From: Cystobasidium ongulense
Lineage: Eukaryota; Basidiomycota; Cystobasidiomycetes; Cystobasidiales; Cystobasidiaceae
Reading direction: 5' to 3'
Assembly: GCA_022835595.1 (NCBI GenBank)
Contig: BQUP01000004.1
Coordinates: forward strand, 1,612,001 to 1,676,000
Length of the DNA: 64,000 nt
In this document: piece after piece, positions 34,902 through 47,365 of the stretch
Position numbering within the stretch: the first letter of the stretch is position 1
Layout of the letters: each line of letters opens with the position of its first letter
Program-made: the position numbers and the translations under genes
Notes under the pieces: generated by a model
What the model was told of the DNA's origin: nothing
The model's database searches: none
Seen by the model: only the letters and a program-made list of their open reading frames with translations

Positions 34902-35054
34902 AGGCTTCAAAGTAATGGTTGCAGAGCTCTATCGATGCCATCTATTGGTACATCGTCTCCGTAGTCGTATATCCCAGCTAGGGTGGAGTCCGCTGCCGTA
35001 AAGCCGGGAAACACCTTCCGCATGTCGTCACAGCTGTTCTGGAGCCTGCCATGC

Positions 35055-37562
35055 TCATACAGCATGATGCTTGATCTTGAAAGTACGAACGGTCGCGTCT
35101 GCTCCGGTCGTAACTACGGTATCTTCGTCCAGATAGGCCACACCGGTGACGCCGCCGGGATGTACGTTCTTGATAGCGATATTGCGGGTAGGCTTGACTG
35201 TATTCCAGATGTAGACATTGCTATAGTACCATAAAGGTGATACCAGTCAGTCATGAAACTGCATGTATGCACATCACCAACGCCTTACGTGTCCAAGGAG
35301 CCAGAGATAGCATGAGTGCCGGAAGGAGACCAAGCAATGCTGGCAATCTTAGCTGTGTGGAAAGCCCAGGCAGTCGTTTTCACTTCTCCACCAGGTATCG
35401 AATAGAGTACTATTTTTCCGTTGGAGTCTCCAGCTGCTAGATAGGTTCCATCCGGGGAGAATGCGACGCTGGTAACGGTCCCACGATTCTTGCTGAAATT
35501 CTTAATGGTACATGGGCTTAACGACGGTACGTCGAAAAGCTGTATTTTGCCGTCCTGGTATATGTAAATTAGTCAGCAAGGACCTGATAGCTGGTCTAGA
35601 GAGTCGGCGTACTGTCAAACCGGTCGCTAAGATACCCTGTTTCGTGACTGCCAGAGACTGCACTTCGCCTTCTGTCCCTAACAAAGCAGTCTTGCCATCG
35701 CTGTCTAAGACCTTCACGCTCGAGCCGGTTGCGTATATGCGCTTGCCATGTCCATCTACACAAAGTGCCTTGGGTAGTCCTTCTGTTGAAGACGTAGCTG
35801 ATCTGTGTATAGCTATTTCTATCAGTACGAAGTAGGCAATGGGAGGCGGTTTCACATACGCAAAAGAAAACTGCCCTGATGAACCCGCAACTTCACGAAC
35901 CGTGTCGTCCATACCAGCAAAGTATGCTTTACCATCTTCGCTTGTGTCTATCGCCATTATAGCGTTCTTGGGCCCTGATCCTTGTATAGGCTCACAGATA
36001 TCCTTCGAGAGGTCATAGGCGTGTATGCGACCATCATATGAGCCGGTGAAGAAAGTAGCCTGATTTACAGGCTTGTTGGACATTGTTGTAATAGCTTTCT
36101 GATCTGCAATGCAAGCGTTTAGACTGGCTTATCCCGCGCGATGTAGAGACTTACGTCCGTAGAGCTTGCGGGATGGCTTGTCACCCTGGCGAGTATCTAT
36201 CACATTCATCGTACCATCGAAAGAGAGTGAAACAATCTCGTCTTGATTCGCTGGCGACCATACTCCGCCAACCTGCTGGCTTTCAACACCCTGGCCGAGC
36301 TCCCAGCTCTGTATTGGTGACTTGGACTCGATACCCCAGACCTACAAAACCAATTAGCTGTGAAGTTCGATATTGCAGAGCCCAAAAGTGCCTACCTTTA
36401 CTGTCCTATCAGCTCCGCTAGTAGTCAAATGCTTCGAGTCTTTCGCCCAAGATAGCGAGAATATAGTGCCTCTATGTCCTGACGCGTCGGCGGAGCACAA
36501 TGAAGCAACGAAGTCACCTGTCGCGCCGTCATATAGGAGTATTTTTCCATCCGCCCCGACTGAAGCGAAATGTTCTCCAGATGGCTAAGGGGGAGGGGAT
36601 GTCAATTGGTGGAAGTGCGGTGCTCCTTCCTTTCCGCTTACACTGAAAGCTACATCCTGGACGAAGCCAGTATGATCGGTCAGGGACTTGGCGTACTTGT
36701 ACGGGACTGCAAGACGCTTCATGAGCGAAATCTTAACCTGAGATATCAAGTGAGAAAGCTTACCACCATGGGAAAAGACTAATGTACGATCATCGCCGCC
36801 TGTGACGGCCCGGAATGGTCTATTTGGTCTTAGTGCTACCGCATTGATAACTTTCGAGTGACCGGACTGAGGGGACCCGACTCAGCATTACCTTCGAAGT
36901 GATTGGAGCAGGGAGAACTAGCTACCAATTCGCCGACGCTGGAGCCGGTATCGAAGGTGAAGGCGTGCGCGAATCGGTCTCGACCGTCTCCGCCGACAAG
37001 AATACGCTTGCTCTCGCTGTCCCAAGCAAGATCGTTGATTCGCCCACCCAAGGCTTTGACTTCATTCTTCAGAATTTGATCTTCTCCTGCAAGGTCCCTA
37101 TAGGAGGTACAGCAATTCAGGCTCGTTGCTATTGACACGGGCGACTCGTGAATGCATGACGTACCATACTCGCACAGTACCGGTAACGTCGGCGGAGGCT
37201 ACGTAGAACCCGGAAGGACTGACTTTTGCGACGGTAGCTGTATCGTGTTGCTTGAGCGTTTGTGCATCTGCATAATACGAAGGGAAGCACACTGACTGTC
37301 CTTGACGTGCCCTGCGTACGCGATGTTAGGCTGATTTCCCGAAACTGAGCGCAAGAACACGGAGCGTGAGTTGCAATAGATGACACGTTCGCCCTTGCTA
37401 TGACGGTTGCAGGTGATGGTCAGTATACTGCGCGCATTCGCACAGCGAGTTGCCAGGCACGATCATGTTGCGAACGGCTCACGGATCCATGCCCAGCTTG
37501 GTCGAGGCGCCGCGCGTCGTCGCTGGCGCAGGCGGCAGCAGAATGCCCTTGGAGTACGACAT
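35055..37562 (-). CDS. AIP1: Actin-interacting protein 1 (WD-repeat)
   Basis: Cytosolic double beta-propeller protein that works with cofilin to disassemble actin filaments (yeast Aip1, animal WDR1). The start is clear: MSYSKGILLPPAPATTRG, then a splice inside codon 26 leads to DPKGERVIYCNSRSVFLRS, the usual Aip1 opening. About 610 residues over some ten exons. WD-type units are visible throughout, for example KVSPSGFYVASADVTGTVRV, FFTGSYDGRIHAYDLSKDI, DTSEDGKAYFAGMDDTVREV and the last blade VAYLDEDTVVTTGADATVRT, ending FKIKHHAV. Length and blade content match the 14-repeat family. Its neighbours are unrelated and no regulatory site is evident. Confidence 0.94.
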
Positions 37563-37935
37563 GGCGGATGTATGAGGGCCTCTTGGATGAGGGTGGTTGG
37601 CAGAGTACGGAGCAAAAGAAGAAGTGCGGGCGCAATGGCGGCCCGGCAACACGACCGCTCTGCAGGGCGATCAGGCAAGGAAGTGCAATCAGAGTAGTCG
37701 CGTCCGTATCTAGCTCGCTGGCTGCTCCTTGCACGAGTCTTGGTCAATATGATTTGGCTCGAGTATGAGGATGTGAGCAATGTACACTTATCGCGACTAG
37801 TAGCCAGACCTCCGTCTATCATATAACAAAGTATAGGGTGAATACAAGCGGCACAAGTCTTCCTGGCTTTATACTTTCTGCTTCAAATGCACTGATGATT
37901 TTACTGATCTTCAGGCTCAATACCAAGTCCTTCTA
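37563..37935. other. Intergenic region upstream of AIP1
   Basis: Contains the AIP1 promoter and the 3' side of the next minus-strand gene. Overlapping open frames on both strands at 37400-37820 reflect GC-rich sequence around the AIP1 start and are not supported as genes. Confidence 0.45.
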
Positions 37936-39351
37936 TTACTGACCCTTCAAATACTCCGTAAACCAAGCTTCAAAGCTCTTCTCGTCACGCGTATCGATAC
38001 CAAGGCTTTCAAGTTTTGCATTTGAGAGATGGCAGTCCCGAGGGCGTCTGGTCTCTCCCGGGAGATTGCCTTGTCTAATTGGCTCAAGTAGCTTCTCCGT
38101 CCCGCTGATACCGAGAATGCGGGAAAACAATAGAGAGATATCGTATTTGGTGACTGGATTGCCTTGAGAGCCAGAGAATTGTAGGATGGGTGGAAGATCT
38201 CTGTCATTGGACTTGACATCTGCGTATGTTGCTACATTCAGCTTGTGACATGGTTAGAGTCTAGGCAAAATAGAAACTTACAATATTGCCCGATATCTAA
38301 AAGCACCCTAGCAACATCTGAGACGTTCGTTGGGTATCGAGGGGACCAATCATCCATTTTGCCTGGCTTCTGAGCTGTCACGACATCGATGAGGATGTTG
38401 ATAGCCGATTCAGAATTCGGTGATGCTTTGCCGTATCTGCAACCATTGCGTACTGATGAGCGGCGAGAGAGCTTGGGCAGAAAGGTAAAGGCATGGGCAC
38501 ATACAGTACAGGTACTCTCAGGACGATCACTTTGCCTGGCTTGCCGACTCGTAATATTTCTCGTTCTCCGGCTAACTTCGATTCGCCATAGCTTTTAGAG
38601 CAAGTCAGCAGAGATTCGCAACAACAATCCAAAGACGGAAGCAACGCACAGTTGTAAGGGTTCTACGGGAGAGTCAGGCTCATATCCTCCTGAAGGTGCT
38701 TCACCAGGGAAAACATAGTCGGTGCTGCATTGCCCAACAAAGCATACCGGAGGTGAGGTTTGAGTTTGGACTGTATTTTTTTCGGGCATGTTGCTCACCT
38801 GATGTAAATAAGGACGCTATCCAGATCACGCGCGACTTCGGCAATTTGCCTTGATACCACTATGTTCAGGCGTTTTGCAGCTTCAGGATCTTTCTCCGCC
38901 ACGTCCTGGATTGACAGCGGTTAGCGAAGTCCGACAGCGACGGTGCGAGACTTCATACAGGTCTTCTCTCAGCCGCAGCGTGTATACTAGCGATGACACG
39001 TCAGCATATGGGGATCACCTATCATAGGATAGCCAACAATATAATCCCACATTACATCCGGCCGGTAATCTTCGCAAAGCGCTCTGAATTGCGCTGTGTC
39101 ATGCAAGTCGAGCTTGACGAGGTCACCAGAAGCTCGTGTGAAGGCAATACCCTTGACTATGCACCCTCCATGCGTTAATCAGGTCAGATGGCTGGCCAAT
39201 GTTCCGAGAAACTTGCCTTCGTGTCCAGATTGCTTCGCTCTCTCCACGACGACTCTGCCGAGCAGGCCTGCAGACCAGCCAACATCAGCTGCAGCAATAT
39301 AAGCCTAAAAGTTCAATACTCACCAGATGCTCCTGTGACAAGGAACCTCAT
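37936..39351 (-). CDS. MAT2B / RmlD-like NAD(P)-dependent reductase
   Basis: Extended short-chain dehydrogenase of the dTDP-4-dehydrorhamnose reductase group, closest in type to the regulatory beta subunit of methionine adenosyltransferase (MAT2B). About 330 residues in six or so exons. The Rossmann glycine motif spans a splice (MRFLVTGASG then LLGRVVVERAKQSGHE). Later landmarks are LDLHDTAQFRALCEDYRPDV, DVAEKDPEAAKRLNIVVSRQ, the STDYVFPG block, and the YxxxK catalytic pair in LQLYGESKLAGEREIL. The C-terminus has SLLFSRILGISGTEKLL and RPRDCHLSNAKLESLG, the usual RmlD-type ending with the PRDC-LSN signature, then EYLKGQ. Whether it acts as an enzyme or as a subunit controlling S-adenosylmethionine synthesis cannot be decided here. 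Confidence 0.88.
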
Positions 39352-39900
39352 CTCGTCTTGCGCGTGCGAAGGTCAAGCTAGTTGGCAAGAGAAGAAAATC
39401 AACGTTTGCAACACGTGCACGCACGAACGGCACAGGCGCTCAGATCGATATCAATCTGGCTCCTCGGCAGAGCAGCAATTCAGAATTCGAAGCCAGGAAT
39501 CTCTGTAGTTCTTGATTTCATTGCTACACGAGTATGCTACTCCTAGAACGATAGACAAAATATCTAAAATAGGAGGATCACGATTTCTATGTTAATCCTG
39601 AATGGTACATATTATGAATACATTGAATAGGCATTCTTGCTCGAACTTATTCTTGCTATCGGAGAGACTTCACAACTACAGAAAGTAAAGAGGCGATAAT
39701 ATAGGACTGAGAGGTATCCAGTGTATGGCGACGATCTGAAGGAGTCGACAGGTGGGTATCTGACCCGACATCTTGGGCCTTTTTGAAGTTTGACATGGCT
39801 GCGCGACTGCTTGTCTCGCGACTGAAGAAGCACCTAAATGACTCTGCTATTTACTACTCAGACTGATCTTTTTCCGCAGGTAGAATCTGCTCTATACTTC
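39352..39900. other. Intergenic region between MAT2B-like 5' end and PDE 3' end
   Basis: Promoter of the reductase and 3' untranslated region of the phosphodiesterase gene, both minus strand. The middle, about 39530-39690, is AT-rich. No gene or repeat is seen. Confidence 0.45.
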
Positions 39901-42900
39901 TTACTGATTGGCATTCTGCACAACTTTAGCTTGAGGTGTCGGTCTGAAAGGTTCCGGCGGCCACTGGCCGGAATCGACGAGGGCATCGACGGTAGTACTG
40001 ATTGAGGTGATAGTTGCAATCGAATTATTCCCCACATCATCATCGTTCCATTGTTGGGCTTGCCTTCTTGCACAACTGGCACAGAGGGCGGTTATAGAAG
40101 AGCAGTTATCGGTGCATGCTTCTTCGGCCAAAGAATGATAAGCGCCAACTGCGTTCGTGGGTATCCAACTTGATGTTGAGAACGTTGTAGCTGAACTGGT
40201 GGGGCTTGATCTGCCATCCTTGAACAATGATGATGTCGTAGAAGGCGACGTACTAAGGACTGACGCTGTACTCGGTGAGAGAGGTACCAAAGAAGCGTCG
40301 TAAGTGAACTCTGTGTTCTTGGCAGACCAAGGCAATCGATGTGGAGCTGGCCTATAATCCGGCAACTGTATATGTGCTAGACTTGGGGATGGTGGAGAGG
40401 CAGAAGCCAATGCCCTGCTTAAGGCTGACTGAGGATGAGCCTCCGAGATAGGCGTGGGATGTGCGAGCACCTTTCCAAATTCGGTGCTAGAGCTTGACCT
40501 GATCTCCTCGTCTTCATTGATGATGGCCTCCCATGGCGTCCTGCCAGCAGAGCAATGATCCGCAAACAATTGGAAAGAGGGCACTGCAGCAGCCATTTTA
40601 TCGAACAGAGGTTGAGTAAATAGATTGATGAATCCAACTTGACTTTTAGCTTGCGCTATTCTTTCATCGGTGTCGGCCTTGAGCGTCACGACAGAGACCG
40701 GCAGGTCAAACTTTGCTTCTATTTCTGCTTGGACCGCCCATTCTTCAAGAAGAGCTGATGACCAGGAGGAAGCTACGTAATGAGGTCGGCTCTGGGAAAG
40801 TGTGCATATATGCGGTCAGTATGTGTGCGCTCTACACTCAGGTAAATAAAGATTCGACTTACAGGATTGCTTATATCACCACACTTCATCAACGCCGAAC
40901 AGATAACCAATCTGTCCTCATTGACTTGGGTGGATACATAGTCGGTCTTTGCCAATCTCTCTCCTAATTGCGCCAATTTCTCAACGAAAGGGAAGTGCCT
41001 GCTCATATCCGTAACTAGAACGCTAGTCAATAGAACCTGTCTAAAGTCCGTAGCTTGACTACTATCACCAGTTGGCGTTGTCGAAGGAGATGAGATAGCA
41101 GTAGTCGTGGAGAGAGGAGAGGACGTCGATTCTTCTAGTAAACTTCCGAATCCATAGAGCTTCAACATTCGGATCAAGGTGACGCTGTGAAAATTTTCCA
41201 ATACACTCTTGTCGTTGTATACTTGTGCAGCAGGTGTATGGGCATTGATCTAAAGGCAACAAAGCGGATACCATCGTCAGGAACAATCAGCAGCAAAGAC
41301 AAGTAAGTCAGAGGCAAGAGCAGACTCACCATATATGCGTTCGTTAAACCAGGATGACCAACATCATGTCCAATAGCGGCCACAAGTAGAGCCAGTATGT
41401 CCATAGGCCTAAGTAAATCACCAATATGACCTTTTTCATTCAAGCCATCCATTCTCTTCCAAGTTCTCTTTGATGTACCATCTAGACTTTGTTCTTGTAA
41501 TCGAGAGATAGGGGGAGCGACACCAATATGTGATAAGAAGGAATAACAAGCTTGTAAAACATCGACAGCATGTGCGAAATTATGATATGCGTTCTGAGCA
41601 TGGTAAGCTGCTCGTATAGAGACTAAAAAAGTTCTCCATCTAGCTGGTGTTCCTGCATCTTTCGATAATCCCTCGCTATCCAGGAAGCATTCGAATATCA
41701 TGCAAGCACATTCGCACAATTCGTCTAGATCGAGTACATTGGCATCGAATGACCAATTTGATATCATATTCACAAGTTCCAAGCGACGTGATGGAACAAT
41801 ATGGGGTAAGGAAGGTAAGCGTAGTCGACGAGGTGCGTTCGATCTATGTAATGGTGTTGGAACTTCTAGGCGATCCGATATGCTTGCTAAGCCGAGGCTT
41901 GAGTTCGATGAGATGGAAGAGCGGGGACTGGTAGCATTTGACCAGGCTTCAATGTCAGCGTCGGGCGCCACGATTGAGCAAAGCGATAGGGAGTGCCGCA
42001 ATATGCTTGTTAGGTGTTGTGCAAATCTATCAAGGGAAGGAAAGCAGATCCATTAGCTTGTCGTCGTGCGAACACGAGTTCGGTAGAAACGATACGTACA
42101 AAAACTCTTTATTTCTTTGATTATTGGACTTTTTAGCTCTGTGCGCTTTCAGTTGATCGGGTGGTACAAAGGCAGCAGCCGGAGCGTCTGCTTGACTGGT
42201 ACGACCATGGCGCTGATGTCCTCGTGCGTTGATCAATGTGCCTACATCGACGCTTCTTCTTCTGTACGGTAGGCTATCCGCTGTTTGTAAGTGTACAGCG
42301 TTCTCAGAGGTTTGTGAAGAGGGCTCTGCTGAGGAGAGCGTCGTGGGCTGGTACGATGGCGACCGGCCTGTGTATTGTACCCTTGATGGAGGCGAGCTCG
42401 AGAGGTACTGTTGCGAATAGCGCGACTGCCCTGAAGTAGCTGCGAAGCTCGAGGAAGAGCAAGGGTCGAATGTAAGGTCGGCGGACTGGTGTGAATGCGC
42501 TCGAGGAGGAGGTGAGATGGAAGATGAAGATGAAGGCGGCGCATGGCAATAGCATGGACTCCCTGGGTTCATGCTGCCTATTGTAGAAGGGGTGGGCAGG
42601 CCAGGCGAAGAGGACGCAAGGGACTCCATGTCGGTGAAGGGCGATCCAGGCAGACAGAATGGGCTGAGAGGCGATTCAACGGCTGGCGGCGGAAGGCTGC
42701 TGAAGGAGGCTTCAAAGGGCGACAGGAAGGTGATCCTTCTAGGATGCTGGTGAGGCTGCTTGACTCCCGATGTTGATGCTGCTGCCGTCGAAACTGCAGA
42801 AGGCTGAGGAGTGGCTAAACTGGGCGCTGCTTTCGACGAGGCGGCTGGCGAGGCTGCCCTGGGTGGCAGCGAGCGTAATGACAGTGCGAACGGGTTATGA

Positions 42901-43187
42901 ATGCGACTCGGCGACGAGGGTGATGACTGTCTGCTGCTGCTGCTGTTGTGGTTGTTGTGCTGTGCTTGTGGTCGATCCGCCTTGTCCAGGGCCAGCTGTA
43001 CTTGAAGCTGCAGCTGCTCTTGCTCCTGCCACGACGGGCGTCTGTGGTAGCTGCACGCTTCGAGGTCGGGACAAGGCCAGTTGTCATCTATCTTGGTGTT
43101 GATGGCAGCGGCTGGCCATTGTGCCTTGGTGGATGGCAAGGTGCCTTGTGCCCTATTGGAGTGAACGAGAGTGTCCATCTTTGGCAA
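39901..43187 (-). CDS. PDE2: Class I 3',5'-cyclic nucleotide phosphodiesterase
   Basis: Hydrolyses cAMP (and possibly cGMP) and so tunes protein kinase A signalling; fungal Pde2 type. About 1,010 residues in four main exons (43187 to about 42101, then from about 42027, with further introns near 41250-41330 and 40770-40865). The first ~360 residues are Ser/Pro/Gln-rich and disordered. The HD-type catalytic domain includes NAYHNFAHAVDVLQ, AAIGHDVGHPGLTNAYM (the PDEase I signature with metal-binding His/Asp), INAHTPAAQVYNDKSVLENF, VTDMSRHF, and SALMKCGDISNPSRPH (second metal Asp), followed by GFINLFTQPLFDKMAAAVP. A Ser/Thr-rich C-tail of ~190 residues is unusual in length. An upstream frame opening at 43273 (MYTASSPASTSPTFSYTF) could be a 5' exon. 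Confidence 0.92.
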
Positions 43188-45271
43188 GCAGGCCGACTGA
43201 CGGTGGGAGCACCGGCGGCGAAGGTGTAGGAGAATGTGGGAGAGGTTGAAGCTGGACTGCTAGCAGTATACACGCTTTGCTGTGTACTATCTATGCTTCC
43301 TTTCGCAATTGTGCTTTGTTGGCTTTCCTGCTGTCGTTTCCTTCCTTGCTGCTATTCAAGCCTGTTGCCCGCTTATGGAAAGGCGCTTGGAAAATGGACC
43401 GAGGCAGGGCTGGGAGTGGTGTCTGCGACTGGAGATGGGACTGGAGCAACGCACAACACTCGGATGTTGCAACAGGGTATTGTATTGACCTGCAGTGAAA
43501 TGTACCGCGCTCTGCAGCTTGCTTGCGCGTGTCCAGCCAGACAATGGGAGATGTGATGCGATGCGGGCCGAGGTGGCAGCGAAGGCCTATTGTGTGCGAA
43601 TCCGAATGGACAGCTCGGAGCAGCAACGGCACTGACAATAGATATGAATAGGCAGGCAGGCAGGATGGAATAGCCGACGGGATTCCTTGATGGCCTGCTT
43701 GTCACTGGTCTTGCCTTGCCTCGTCGTATTGAGTAGTCTATCGGGTCTTGGTGGCGTTTCGTCGAAATGCAAGCAAACTTGCTGGTAAACGCGCAAGAGC
43801 CGGCGTATGGTATTTGCTCTATGCGATCCTCGCGTATTTATTGAGCTAGAAGTGGTGCAGTCGATACAAATAATTCCCTACAATCAGCTCTGCCGCGCTG
43901 AAAAAAGACACATAGAGACGGAAGACGGGGCGGGGCTTACATATTCCAATGAACGATGATTTCGAAAAGTATGTGTTGTAACAAGTATTCAAAACGGTGA
44001 TGGGTAGGGAGAGAAGCAACGATGCCTACTCCACACAGAATTGCCTTGAAAGCTACCAGTTCACCGCAATCTGCAGCAATATACTAGCGATCGAGTGTTA
44101 GAGTTTCTTGGGCCCCAAGGATCGGCTTCGTGACAGCTGTGTGAATCATTACTTAGATTGTATGCAGAGTCAGACACATCAACTGCTGCAATAGTAGTAA
44201 TGTCCTGGCGAGGCTTCTCCGATATTTCGGAACTTGCGGAATTGCGGTTTACTCTTATTGGCAAATGTCAAGTACGATAATTACGCTAATTCAGGAAAGA
44301 TGGTTGGACACACAACTAATTCACGAATTATTCCTCCCAGCCCTCGCCTAATGCAATCATGGCAAACTTGCAGGGACCAATCCTTAGATAAAAACAAGCG
44401 CACCGACCCACGGTCCGCAGGCAGTCATGATCAGGAGCACGCATATGGACGACCTGCCATGTTCTTTCAAGGTGTTCTTGTAGAAGCAGCGCCGTGGCGT
44501 CCACGCTCGTAGAGACCGTGGCTCGAGGGCAGGAAATAACGGTAACCTGCGTGAGATTGTATTATCGTAAAAGTGTTAGTTAGGATACTCTAAATATTTA
44601 CATAACTCTGTCACAGCTTTTTAAAAGCACAATCCCATCCTGTCATTAACGATATGGAGTTTTCATGCGGTCATAATTGGTGATCAGCAATTCGTTATGC
44701 AACCTGAAAGCCTTGATAATGTCGTATTAAAGTTCAGTCTTTCCAGTAAATTTAGCAGTCAGATAAGACCAAATTCATATGTTCTAATAATCAATTTGCG
44801 CTCGTTGTTAAATTCATGCCTATGCTCTTGTCATTCAGAACCTCGCAGTGAGGCAGGCGCATCAAGCGGCCAGGGCCAGTGTCTGTGAACCAATTACTAG
44901 CGTAATAGGTACCGGAACTGATGCATCAACAACACAAAAAGGATCTAATCCATTATTTCGACTCACATTCATTACAATGATTATTACCTCTCAACAAATT
45001 TATTGACCTTAGCGCTAAGATCATTCGTCCAAGCTCTTCTTGCTAAATCCGGAGATTGATTAAGAAGACGGAGCTGCTTACTAAGGCAAAGTACCGTGTT
45101 GCCTGATGCGGATCGAATTAACATTTTTGCCTTTCACAAATCTTCATTGTTCATTTTAGCTCCATTCTCGCTTGCCATGCTTTTACAGCCTCACAGGTAA
45201 CGTGGTAGAAACGACTCTAGCGCATGGCTTGTATGACGATCCCGCAGCGGAGCCGAACCAGTGTGGATTAT

Positions 45272-45310
45272 CCTCGAACGGAGCTTGGGCGGCTGACTAA
45301 CCGTTCGAGG
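45272..45310. repeat. Perfect 10-bp inverted repeat with 19-base spacer
   Basis: CCTCGAACGG at 45272-45281 is matched by its exact reverse complement CCGTTCGAGG at 45301-45310. It could form a hairpin or act as an inverted CGG/CCG-type site for a Zn2Cys6 factor. It lies about 475 bp past the stop of the fasciclin gene. Confidence 0.55.
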
Positions 45311-45322
45311 GGTTTTCCGATA

Positions 45323-45333
45323 GATCACGTGAT
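45323..45333. promoter_or_regulatory. ATCACGTGAT palindrome
   Basis: A ten-base perfect palindrome (45324-45333) containing CACGTG, preceded by G so that it shares GATCACGTG with three other intergenic sites. Lies 13 bases beyond the 10-bp inverted repeat. A bHLH/Cbf1-type site is the simplest reading, though no start codon is near. Confidence 0.35.
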
Positions 45334-45784
45334 TCGGCGGGCAAGGTCAAATCAGGTCGCTAGCCAACGGAACAAGGAACAGGCACATTTAGTGTAGGGA
45401 AAGCAGGCATATAGGTGCTTGGGGGGTGGTGAAGGGCTGAGGTTCATGTTGCAAGCATGCAAGATGCAGAGGCTACACAAGACCGAGTAGTCCTTGCACA
45501 ACCTCCAAAACAAGCCTCTACGCCTCCGCAAGGTATAGCTTGCAATAATTGCTCCACAGTTCTTCTTCAAGCAAAGGCGAAAGACGTCTTGAAATGGCAA
45601 AGCGCAAAATAGAAAGGTATAGAAAGTAGAGGGGAAGGTATCGAGATTGAAACAAAAAAAATGTAAAGGACAAAGCTAGATCGAGCTGATGGTATCTTCG
45701 AAAGAGGTGGAAAGTGGCAGCCTGTGGGCGCCAGTGCAGGATAGTCCGTTTGCCAAATCTTCTACATCAGGTCATACTCGCTTT

Positions 45785-47365
45785 TTAAGCCAAGATGGCG
45801 AATCCACCGAAGAGAGCGGCGACTAATGAGAAGCCAACGACTGCAGACTTGGTTGCGGCGCCGGTGCCTTGGCTGTTGCCGTTGCCATCAGCTGGTGCGA
45901 CACCGCCGGATGGGCTGGCAGTAGCAGCAGCAGCGTATGAGGATGCACTATGGCGTAGAAGAGTGATCAGTCCGATGCCCCTCATTCATGCACAGCTAGA
46001 CAAATGCAGTCTGGAGAATGAGACTCACGCAGACATAGCGGCTTCTGGGTTGGACATGGTGTTGGCGAGGACAGCATCGATGATGTGAACAACACCGTTC
46101 TCAACTGAAGTCGAAAGAGTGGTCAGAGCTGGACGCACACAACGAGACTTTCAGCTAACTCACTTGGAATATCGGATCGAATGATACGACCCATAGCCAT
46201 GTCACCAGACATAACGGTGACAGTACCGTTGTTCATAGAGAATGTGAAAGGTGATCCGGCAGCGGAGGTAGCGGTGGTGTTGGCCATGATGTCAGTCGAG
46301 TAGACGACGGTTCCATTGATGATGTGGTTGGTGAGAACGGTTGCAATTTGCGAAGTGTTGAGGGTGGCGATGGTGCTTGAAATGTTGGCGAAGGCAGAGT
46401 CGGCGGGGGCTATACAAACGTCAGAAACACTGCAAGTTAGGTTTTAAGCCAGTGAGGTTCGTAGCGCTAGACAACTACGCACCGAAGATGGTGAGACGAG
46501 GAGTCATGGAGAGTGCCATGGGGAGGTCAGCAGAGACCATGGAGAGAGCACCTGTCAAGGCAGTCAAGTTGGCGCCCGACAAAGTTGAGGTGAGGTTCAT
46601 GGGAGGCATGATAACCTGGTCGACGACATGGACGAGGATGTTTTGGTACTGTCGGAGAGGGGAATTTCAGTGACATAGCCTTCCATTATTAGAGCATTTC
46701 AAGCTTACAGTGGCATTGCCGAGGACAGTCACATTCTGGCTGGCAGTTCGGACTCGTGGTTGGCCATCTTGGCCAATGGAGAGGACTAGGGGCTGCAGCG
46801 GGAGGGAAGCGGAGACATATTTCAGCCTTTCAATGCCAAACCAACATTTGCCAAGCTAACAACACCCACAGCAGTCTGGTTCATGCCTAGCAATGGTGCT
46901 TGGAGGACAGAGGGAGCGATGGTGTGGTTCATGCCTTGGCCTAGGGCCGCGACGGGGAGGGTCATGGGTGAGACGTGGTACATGAGAATGTTGGCAACCT
47001 CGGTCTGGTTAATAGCAGAGGGGTCTGCGAGCAGGGGAGCCAGGGCGGCATTGTTGGGGCCGAAGACCTAGGCGCGAGAGCGATTGTCAGTATTTACAAA
47101 CAGGGTACAAGGGCTCGAAACTCACGGTGAAGTTGCCCATCTCGAGCGAGCCGGCAAGCTCGGGGAACATGGTGAGGACAGTTGCGAGCGAGGTGAGGTT
47201 GGCGCCGTTCAGGGCGGCGACGAGACCAGCAGTAAAGTTGGATCCCGAGCCAGACATGTCCATGCCGGTGGACGAGGCAGAGGCCATCGAGGACATTGCG
47301 GACATCGACGAGTCCTGGGCCATTGCAACGGCGGCGAGACCGGCGAGGGTGAGAGCGTACTTCAT
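45785..47365 (-). CDS. GPI-anchored double fasciclin (FAS1) cell-surface protein
   Basis: Secreted adhesion-type protein of about 390 residues in seven or eight exons. It opens with a signal peptide (MKYALTLAGLAAVAMAQ), then a short Ser/Met-rich linker. Two FAS1 domains follow. The first has LTMFPELAGSLEMGNFTVFG, PNNAALAPLL, EVANILMYHVSP and ILVHVVDQVIMPP. The second has LSMTPRLTIFAPADSAFANI, IATVLTNHIINGTVVYSTDI and NGVVHIIDAVLANT, where the H-x-I-D motif marks the end of the fold. The C-terminus is an Ala/Gly/Ser linker with a terminal hydrophobic stretch (KSAVVGFSLVAALFGGFAIL), as expected for a GPI anchor signal. Many N-x-T/S sites suggest glycosylation. Two CACGTG sites lie 410 and 770 bp upstream. 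Confidence 0.93.

Larger units (their letters stand above)
34672..35054. other. Intergenic region upstream of SQR
   Basis: Promoter of the sulfide oxidase gene and 3' untranslated region of AIP1. It carries the two CACGTG elements listed separately; no gene is visible. Confidence 0.5.
43188..45784. other. 2.6-kb gene-poor region with AT-rich core
   Basis: Lies between the phosphodiesterase 5' side and the fasciclin 3' side. The first few hundred bases are GC-normal and probably promoter. From about 44130 to 45180 the sequence is visibly AT-rich with only short frames. A 10-bp perfect inverted repeat (45272-45281 and 45301-45310) and an ATCACGTGAT palindrome (45324-45333) sit near the right end. 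A short GGCA tandem lies near 43651. No gene, tRNA or transposon is recognisable. Confidence 0.5.

Noticed and set aside
37407-37768. Overlapping plus-strand frames of 96-122 codons near the AIP1 start
   Set aside because: They lie antisense to the well-supported first exon and promoter of AIP1.
33136-39351. A sulfur-metabolism cluster (sulfide oxidase plus MAT2B-like gene)
   Set aside because: AIP1 lies between them, the MAT2B-like role is uncertain, and no shared promoter motif was seen at the MAT2B-like gene.
44180-44900. Possible transposon or LTR relic in the AT-rich island
   Set aside because: No terminal repeats, target-site duplication, or coding remnant could be seen by eye; reported only as a composition anomaly.
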